NCBI GenBank assembly: GCA_037042915.1
Contig: CM073201.1
Coordinates: 3,224,001 to 3,288,000 of the forward strand
Reading direction: 5' to 3'
DNA length: 64,000 nucleotides
Origin: Auricularia sp. M13
Lineage: Eukaryota > Basidiomycota > Agaricomycetes > Auriculariales > Auriculariaceae
In this document: positions 58,316 through 64,000 of the stretch, piece after piece
Layout: each line of letters begins with the position of its first letter
How positions within the stretch are numbered: position 1 is the stretch's first letter
Notes under the pieces: model-generated
The model's input: the letters and a program-made list of their open reading frames with translations, nothing else
Told to the model about the DNA's origin: nothing
Database searches by the model: none
Position numbers and translations under genes: made by a program

Positions 58316-59283
58316 TCAGCAATCAAGTCGCGAATACGAAGACGGAACGCACTCAAAAGTCAAGGCCTCGAAAGCGTCAGCGTGTTCACCAGTGGCGTAC
58401 AGGCCGCCGTTAATGTTCTGACGCGAAAGAACGTCGTGGACGATCTCGGCACGGATGTCTTCAGGGATGAAGCCGTCAGTACGGGAGAAGGTCGCGAAGC
58501 GGAACGGGTTCCGTTCATCAAGCGCCCCATATTCCCAAAGGCTAGCGGTAGCTGTCGGGATTTCGGTGGTGAACGGCTTGATAACGTTGAACATGGCCAT
58601 GAGACCCGCATACGAGGAAGGACGAACGGAGCGGAAGTCGCGGCGACGTTCGCGTGGATGCGCTCGAGTACCTGATACTGCGTTCCAACGAACTTGGCGT
58701 ATTCGCGATAGATGCGCGAGTCCGGCGTAATGGGCAAGAATCAGAAGCGTGTTCTGCGCGGGCGTTCAGCCTCTTCAAACACTATTCCGAATGCGGCGAC
58801 TCACGGAGATTGCGGGCCAGTGCGAGATGAAGAACCCGACTTCATCGGCGTGCGCTTGGTCGGGAGCGCTCACAAGGCGCCCGAGCTGCGTACCGATATC
58901 CTGAGCAACGGTGGCATAGAAGTCAAACGCAAGGACAGTAAACTGTCCCGGGTAGACCTTTGCGGGTTCCGGCATCTCGGGAGTCGGGGCGTTTGGATCG
59001 AAGTACGTCGAGAGACCAGCCAAGGCAGGGTTCCATCCAAGGGCCATTGAGTCTTGAGATGCGAGCGTCTGGATAACTTTGGCGGCCGTCTTGGTGATGC
59101 TATCGAGGGCGCGATAATTCTCGGACACCGCGCGCGAGATGGCCGCGAGCTGAGCATGTTGCGTGGCGATAGCCGTCGATTTCGCGATGACGCTCAACAG
59201 CGCGACGGGCGAGCGTGGGCAAGCGACAGGAACGTCGGGAAGACGTAGACCTGAGAGAGGGAGGTATTGACGAAAGACTGCAT
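58316..59283 (-). CDS. Antisense cargo gene Y: uncharacterised protein with introns
   Basis: A minus-strand gene whose 5' end lies about 125 bp from the 3' LTR. A candidate start is ATG at 59283 (MQSFVNTSLSQ), but its link to the main frame is unresolved. The main frame reads VALLSVIAKSTAIATQHAQL, YFDPNAPTPEMPEPAKVYPG and FFISHWPAIS, then a clear donor GTGAGT and acceptor CGCGCAG near 58770-58822. Later coding (ITPDSRIYREYAKFVGTQYQ, then FNVIKPFTTEIPTATASLWE and GFIPEDIRAEIVHDVLS) spans two frames, so one more intron or a frameshift is present. I recognise no family. Opposite orientation to gag-pol would keep its introns from being spliced out of the element RNA. Confidence 0.4.
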
Positions 59284-59409
59284 GATGAATGCGGGTTGGA
59301 GGACACGACTTAGCATTCCGAGGACCTTTTATGGCGACGCGATTTTGCGGGTCCCTGATGCTTCGCAATTTGATGCACAGGGACGTGCACATTCAAAGTA
59401 CCCCGCGGA

Positions 59410-60977
59410 TGATCGGGCAGAAATTGACACGCCGGAAAAATCGCGTCCCTTTCAAGATAAAGGCGACATAGCAAGACACAATACAAACTCGAATACAGTA
59501 CTACCACACATCCCGACAACAACGAAGACCGCAAATCAACAAGAACAGCATCCCGAAATGGAACACGCGACGCACACCGGCAAGACCCGACATCTCTCCA
59601 GCATGGACAACTTGGCGACAACGGCTCGGCAACCACAATCCCTTCTATTGGACCTCAAGCACGACTCCCGGATTTGCCTTTCGAGACTCCCAGAGTATGC
59701 GCGAAGGACGAACGATCCGTCTCCAAGAGCAGGCGAGCATGTTCCGTGTTCGCCTCCCGAAAGTGTCCCAGCACACGACCGCGTGCTACTCCGGCAAAGA
59801 CACCACGACCACGAAGGTGCGCAGTCGCCCTGGCTGCGAAGGAATATTCTCGACGCCGCTGTCTCCGGTTCCAAGGGATCACCAGCAACCGAGAACGATC
59901 CTGACTCATTCACCCAAAATCGTTATCGGCACCTGCGCATTCGCGAACACGTCACCCGCTGCGACCTCGGACCATATCCAGACCAGGGTCTAGGGCATCC
60001 TTCCTCTCTACTGTCCCTGAGCATGTGCACCCTGAGAAACCGGGAAATGCGGAACACGAAACCCATACTAGGGGAATCCCGTCATCGTGATCGCAGCGCA
60101 CTTTCCCACGGTCTATGGCGTCATCCAAACGGCAGGGCAGGCCGCAGCACACTTGTGGACGATCGGTAGTCTTTCCTCGGAGCAAATTCTGAATCACACG
60201 CTCACGGGATTGGCCTCTCATTGGCTCCCGAGAACGGATTGCGCAACCCGCAGGCGCGCGCAGTCCGCATGTGACAATCGGGAACTCTTCCTATCGCATG
60301 GGCATTATCGGTACAGCTCGGGACATGGTTTTGATTGGCTTGGCATTCTCCTGTATAAAACGCGATAGGTAGTTAGGTAGTTTTCCCTTAGCACAGCGGC
60401 TCACGAGCATCCGGCTCACCAGTAGTTCAGTATCGCGCACTCCGGCGCCCAGTTCTCGTACTCGCACCCGTCCTCCGTTCTAGTCCGTACGCAATCGAAG
60501 TCCCAGTCACCTTCTGCCATCTCCGTTGGCCCCAAGTCCCGTTTTCCCCCTTCCCTCGGTGCGTAGTCGCGACTTCCGTGATTGCACACCATCTTCCCTC
60601 CTCTCCTACTACGACTTCTCCATCCGAACCGTGCTACTTCTGTTCGTCGCGTTCGCACGCAGTCATAGACTTCGCCAGTGCAGCGACGAAGAAAAGACGC
60701 ACTCCCGTCTCACAATCCTCCTCTCCCGTGCACCCTCTTCTCGTAGACGACTCCACACGAGTAGTCTCGAGCTCTCCGGATACGAATTCGGGTTCCCCCT
60801 CGTCTTCGTGATCCTCACTCGGGTTTTGATCATACACACTCGAGACCATATCCCCGTTTCACCCCTACCTCTATATCTATTCTCTCGTGTGTTGGGTATA
60901 CTCCACCCACCCACCCTTTTGATCTGCGGCTCCTCCCTACTCCTGGATTCATTGTCTTAGTCTTCCCTGGCTGTTCA
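59410..60977 (+). repeat. Gypsy 3' LTR
   Basis: 1568 bp and more than 99.5% like the 5' LTR by eye. The bases before it (CAAAGTACCCCGCGGA) are a poor polypurine tract. Confidence 0.9.
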
Positions 60978-61380
60978 GCGGTCCGGCCGGCGGTGGCGGT
61001 GCACGCTCAAGCTGAGCTTGAGCTGGCGCTGAAGCCAGGTTGGAAACCGGCCAAGTCGGTTCCGCTGCCGCAGCACATAAATCACTCACGCTTGAGCGCA
61101 AACCTAGGCTCCGCACAGAATCCCCGCATCCGGCAATCTGGCATCATTTCTCAAGCTGAGCTTGTGCTCGGTCCGCGGCGGTGTATGCAAAAACAAAAGT
61201 CTCATACCGACTCCCAGGATTCCATTTCAGACATTTTGCCCCCCTCCCCCTCTCCCCTTCTAGAAAAGGAAAAACCGGCTTATGTAACACCGGCGTATTG
61301 CCATCCGCTGGACCCCGGTTGGAAGTGTAGAAAGGCCCCCGGCTTATGCCATCTGAGCCTTCATCCAGGAAGCTGCCCAT
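60978..61380. other. Intergenic, nothing recognised
   Basis: Contains CTCAAGCTGAGCTTGAG, a short palindrome at about 61008-61024, and a pyrimidine-rich tract near 61240. No gene. Confidence 0.4.
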
Positions 61381-61760
61381 GTGTGGAGTACCAAAATCGC
61401 CAATCTCGGCGCTAGATGTGGAGTTTTGGATGAAACATCGGGTCTTTCCGGATGTTGCCGATAAGTCCGAAGGCTCTCAGACTGCTAGCAATGACTTCCC
61501 TGATAGTTTAAGCTGCATGAATGAGCATTGGAAATTGTAAACTTAAAGCATATATAGATGCTGAGCCCATTATTTCTCAAAAGTTTACTCTCCATGATGT
61601 TTTGCTTGTCGTGATAGCATACTCGTTGCCCAAATTGGGTCGATGGTGTGGAGTTTTGGATGAGACATTACACCCAATTGGGTCCACATGTGTGGACTTT
61701 TGGATGGGACGTTGAGCCTCAAAAGTGCCCTCATGTGTGGAGCTTTGGATGAATGCTCTA
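61381..61760 (+). repeat. Scattered GTGTGGAGTTTTGGATGA motif
   Basis: Variants occur near 61381 (GTGTGGAGTACCAAAA), 61419, 61650, 61690 (GTGTGGACTTTTGGATGG) and 61736 (GTGTGGAGCTTTGGATGA). Spacing is irregular, so this is a dispersed motif or old tandem remnant rather than a clean array. Confidence 0.5.
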
Positions 61761-61917
61761 TAGGAATAAGCCGGGGGCCTGTGTAGAAACGCGGGGGAAA
61801 GGCGTGCGGTGCTCTACGTTATGGCTCGCGAGCAACGCTGAGAGCGACGAGCGTGCTCTACGCGAGGAACAACACGCTCACGGTTCAACCAAATTTCGGT
61901 TCAACCAAATTTAAAGC

Positions 61918-63713
61918 GTCGTGAGCTCCGCCGCTCCGGTTCTTGACCATCGCGACGAGCTTGGGAGCAAGATCCAGCTCACACTTGAGGACTGGGACAC
62001 CTTACGCGAGATCGAAGATCTCCTCGGAGTGCGTGCTAGCAATAACCGGTTGCATCACTAAATTCCTCTAGATCTTTCCGGATGTGACTGTACATGTCAC
62101 AGTCTGAGCAGCCCACGCTGCCATGGGTGCTCCCCATGTACAGTGGGGAAACTTGAGAATGCCGGTCGATAAAATCGCATATACCACGGAATCTACTGAA
62201 TAGAGGACTATGGTGTATATATGAGACTTGTAGCTCTCGAGGAGCTCTATCAGGTGGTATATGATTACTGGCCAAAGGGTGCAATCCGGGGGTGAGAGAG
62301 AGGATCCGATGAAGAGGTCGAAAATCACATCGCCAGAAACGCGTCCTCCAGATCATTTGAGGTTGGCCTCTTATTCTATACGTAATTCTGAGGTGGGTTT
62401 ACCATTTGAGTCAAAGTGGTTGGATATCCAATTCTGGAGCTAGTGCACCTGCAATTTCTGCTTGCTCAACCTCTCAAACAGCCAATGGCCTACCTAACTG
62501 CATTTCCCTGAACCAAGACATGCTCTAGAGTACATTATATGTAGTTTTAGGCTGTGAGAAGGAGTTTTTGACCCTTGGTTGGCCATCAAGGTCATTCAAT
62601 TCCCGGATATAGAAATCATGGAATCCAGGTTAATTGAGGAATTGCTCCAGAATGGGATATCCAACCACCTTGACTCAAATAATAAACCCACCTCAGAATT
62701 ACGTATAGAATAAGAGGCCAACCTCAAATGATCTGGAGGACGCGTTTCTGGCGATGTGATTTTCGACCTCTTCATCGGATCCTCTCTCTCACCCCCGGAT
62801 TGCACCCTTTGGCCAGTAATCATATACCACCTGATAGAGCTCCTCGAGAGCTACAAGTCTCATATATACACCATAGTCCTCTATTCAGTAGATTCCGTGG
62901 TATATGCGATTTTATCGACCGGCATTCTCAAGTTTCCCCACTGTATACGTTGATGAAGGAGGAGCTGGAGAAGCGCATTTTGAATGCAGAGCTTTCCGAC
63001 AAGCTTCGAATGGCTGCGCGCGCAGGTCTTGTGAAGCTGACGCATTACTTTGAGCTTGCAAAGCGGTGCCAGTACAACTGGCTTGCTACGAGTGAGCTTC
63101 ATTCCTATGATCTCAATCTCGATCACTAACAATTGAGGACGGTAGTGCTCCACCCGGCGCTTCGGAACTGGTGCGAGCTGCATGGGATGGGCAACAAAGG
63201 GCGTGAGACACTATTCCACGTGTTTCAGACGTATCGCGAGCAGTACGCGGCTGAGCCCGCGGCGTCTACCGCAGTTATTGTCGCTACACCAAAACACAGT
63301 CTTCTTGGACGTGTCATGGGCAGTGCGACGACCGTCCCAGCCGTTGCAGCTCAGCCTGCAGTCAGTGAGACAGTCCGCTACTTGCAGGGCTTCGACGCGG
63401 GCTTCGCTCTCGGCGACAACGCACACACATGGTGGAAGGTATGCAGCTGTGTCGTGTATCGTAATCTACTTCTAATATCGATATTCAGAAGAACCAGCGA
63501 GACCTTCCGGTGATGGCACGCATGGCACGCGATTTCCTCGCCATTACGGCCTCTAGCGTGTCTGTGGAAAGATTATTCTCTGACTCGGGCGATCTCTCAA
63601 CAAAAAAAACGCGCATCTCTCGCAGCGGACACCATCCGCGAGCACATGTGCACGAAGCATTGGATCCGCGATGGTCTGATGAAGCGCTTGTCGTAGACTT
63701 ATTACAGGCGTGA
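61918..63713 (+). pseudogene. hAT-family transposase, 3' half, interrupted by a MITE
   Basis: Coding pieces in order are LDHRDELGSKIQLTLEDWDT, then SEQPTLPWVLPMY (a frameshift lies between, near 62099); the MITE; TLMKEELEKRILNAELSDKL and LVKLTHYFELAKRCQYNWLA; intron 1 (GTGAGC...CTAAC...TTGAG, about 63091-63136); HPALRNWCELHGMGNKGRET; WWK, then intron 2 (GTATGC...ATTCAG, 63439-63488) and the dimerisation domain NQRDLPVMARMARDFLAI, SSVSVERLFSDSGDLS. These are hallmarks of hAT transposases of fungi. Just after, an A8 run at 63601-63608 has one A too many: skipping it restores an ending MCTKHWIRDGL with a stop at 63696. The 5' half of the gene was not found upstream. Confidence 0.85.
62141..62943. 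mobile_element. Tc1/mariner-type MITE, 803 bp, arms of about 300 bp, TA target
   Basis: The element begins CAGTGGGGAAACTTGAGAAT at 62141 and ends with its inverse complement, CAAGTTTCCCCACTG, at 62943. It is flanked by TA on both sides (62139-62140, 62944-62945). The CAGTGGG tips and TA duplication fit the IS630/Tc1/mariner class. The arms (62141-62440 and 62645-62943) are inverted copies of about 300 bp with roughly 95% identity, and the 200-bp centre has no transposase. Removing it and one TA joins CCCATG to TATACG and restores the hAT reading PMYTLMKEEL, proving insertion into the hAT gene. A transcript across it would fold into a long hairpin. Confidence 0.9.
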
Positions 63714-64000
63714 TATAACTAATTATAACTAGTTAAAACCAATTACATTACTAGTTCCAATTACATTACGCTTCAGCATAAAGGTAATGTAATGGGTTGG
63801 AGCCTTCAAGGGGGCACCGGAAGCAAAATGACGGAACCGGGTCGGTTTACGCTGGGAAGCTGGCGAGGCCGACCTACCTACCTACCGTGGGAAGATATCC
63901 CCATTTTGGGAAGGCCTTCCGCGGAGCTGGAAGCAAAATAGTTCCGACTTCAGTAAAGAAACTCCTTGTGATCAATGTAAGATAGGTTGAAAAGCTTAAA
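63714..64000. other. Right flank, nothing recognised
   Basis: AT-rich sequence with repeated AATTACATTA and TAATGTAATG, possibly the subterminal region of the hAT element. A clear terminal inverted repeat cannot be assigned without the 5' end. Confidence 0.3.

Larger units (their letters stand above)
47226..60977 (+). mobile_element. Ty3/Gypsy LTR retrotransposon, 13.75 kb, decayed gag-pol, antisense cargo
   Basis: LTRs of 1567 and 1568 bp bracket gag, protease, reverse transcriptase, RNase H and integrase in Gypsy order, all plus strand. GCGG flanks both ends (47222-47225, 60978-60981). Shifting one base gives a 5-bp GCGGT duplication, so the exact LTR boundary is ambiguous. The LTRs differ at one substitution and three single-base indels that I can see, yet gag-pol holds at least seven frameshifts. 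Between pol (stop 56114) and the 3' LTR lie about 3.3 kb holding two minus-strand genes. A typical Gypsy is 5-7 kb, so about half of this one is extra, including the long LTRs. Confidence 0.9.

Noticed and set aside
59410-59640. A separate gene overlapping the start of the 3' LTR on the minus strand
   Set aside because: The frame is the LTR itself read backward and occurs identically in the 5' LTR.

Overview
The window looks like a gene-poor, repeat-rich stretch of a filamentous basidiomycete genome, probably an agaricomycete. The evidence is many GT-AG introns of about 45-75 nt with CTAAY/CTGAC branch sites, F-box, HECT-like and 2OG-dioxygenase-like accessory genes, one housekeeping gene (UGP1), and Gypsy, LTR-miniature, hAT and Tc1/mariner-type elements. 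Exon structures were inferred by eye from splice sites and reading phase. Where all phases close, the model is strong. Where they do not, the entry says so.

1-19.9 kb: a coiled-coil gene is cut by the left edge. A small basic protein, a large F-box gene, a DEDDh (Gfd2/YDR514C-like) exonuclease gene with a divergent partner, a Cys-rich/Ala-Pro-repeat protein, a TET/JBP-like 2OG-Fe(II) dioxygenase and a Cys-rich coiled-coil protein follow. Three copies of a tandem exon-intron module array (0.4-1.6, 14.6-15.5, 18.7-19.9 kb, all minus strand) sit just upstream of three unrelated minus-strand coding ends.

20-31 kb: two F-box/LRR-like genes, an unknown gene, and a ten-exon HECT-like gene with N-terminal Cys clusters.

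31-45 kb: UGP1 (UTP-glucose-1-phosphate uridylyltransferase, nine exons, 509 aa) lies among five copies of an uncharacterised gene family, here called Z. Three look intact, one is frameshifted and one truncated. Two Z copies form an approximately 1.2 kb inverted duplication flanking UGP1, and fragments of UGP1 exon 5 lie beside two Z copies. A small secreted protein gene sits between.

45-61 kb: a 1.5 kb miniature LTR element with perfect 5-bp target duplications, then a 13.75 kb Gypsy element. Its LTRs are almost identical, but its gag-pol is broken by many frameshifts. Between pol and the 3' LTR it carries about 3 kb of antisense genes that keep introns. One is a homologue, with a shared intron position, of the free-standing gene at 16.1-17.8 kb.

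61-64 kb: an hAT transposase pseudogene interrupted by a TA-flanked 803-bp inverted-repeat MITE.

The genes do not form one pathway. The common theme is duplication and capture: UGP1 pieces with Z, exon modules ahead of different genes, and cellular genes inside a retrotransposon.
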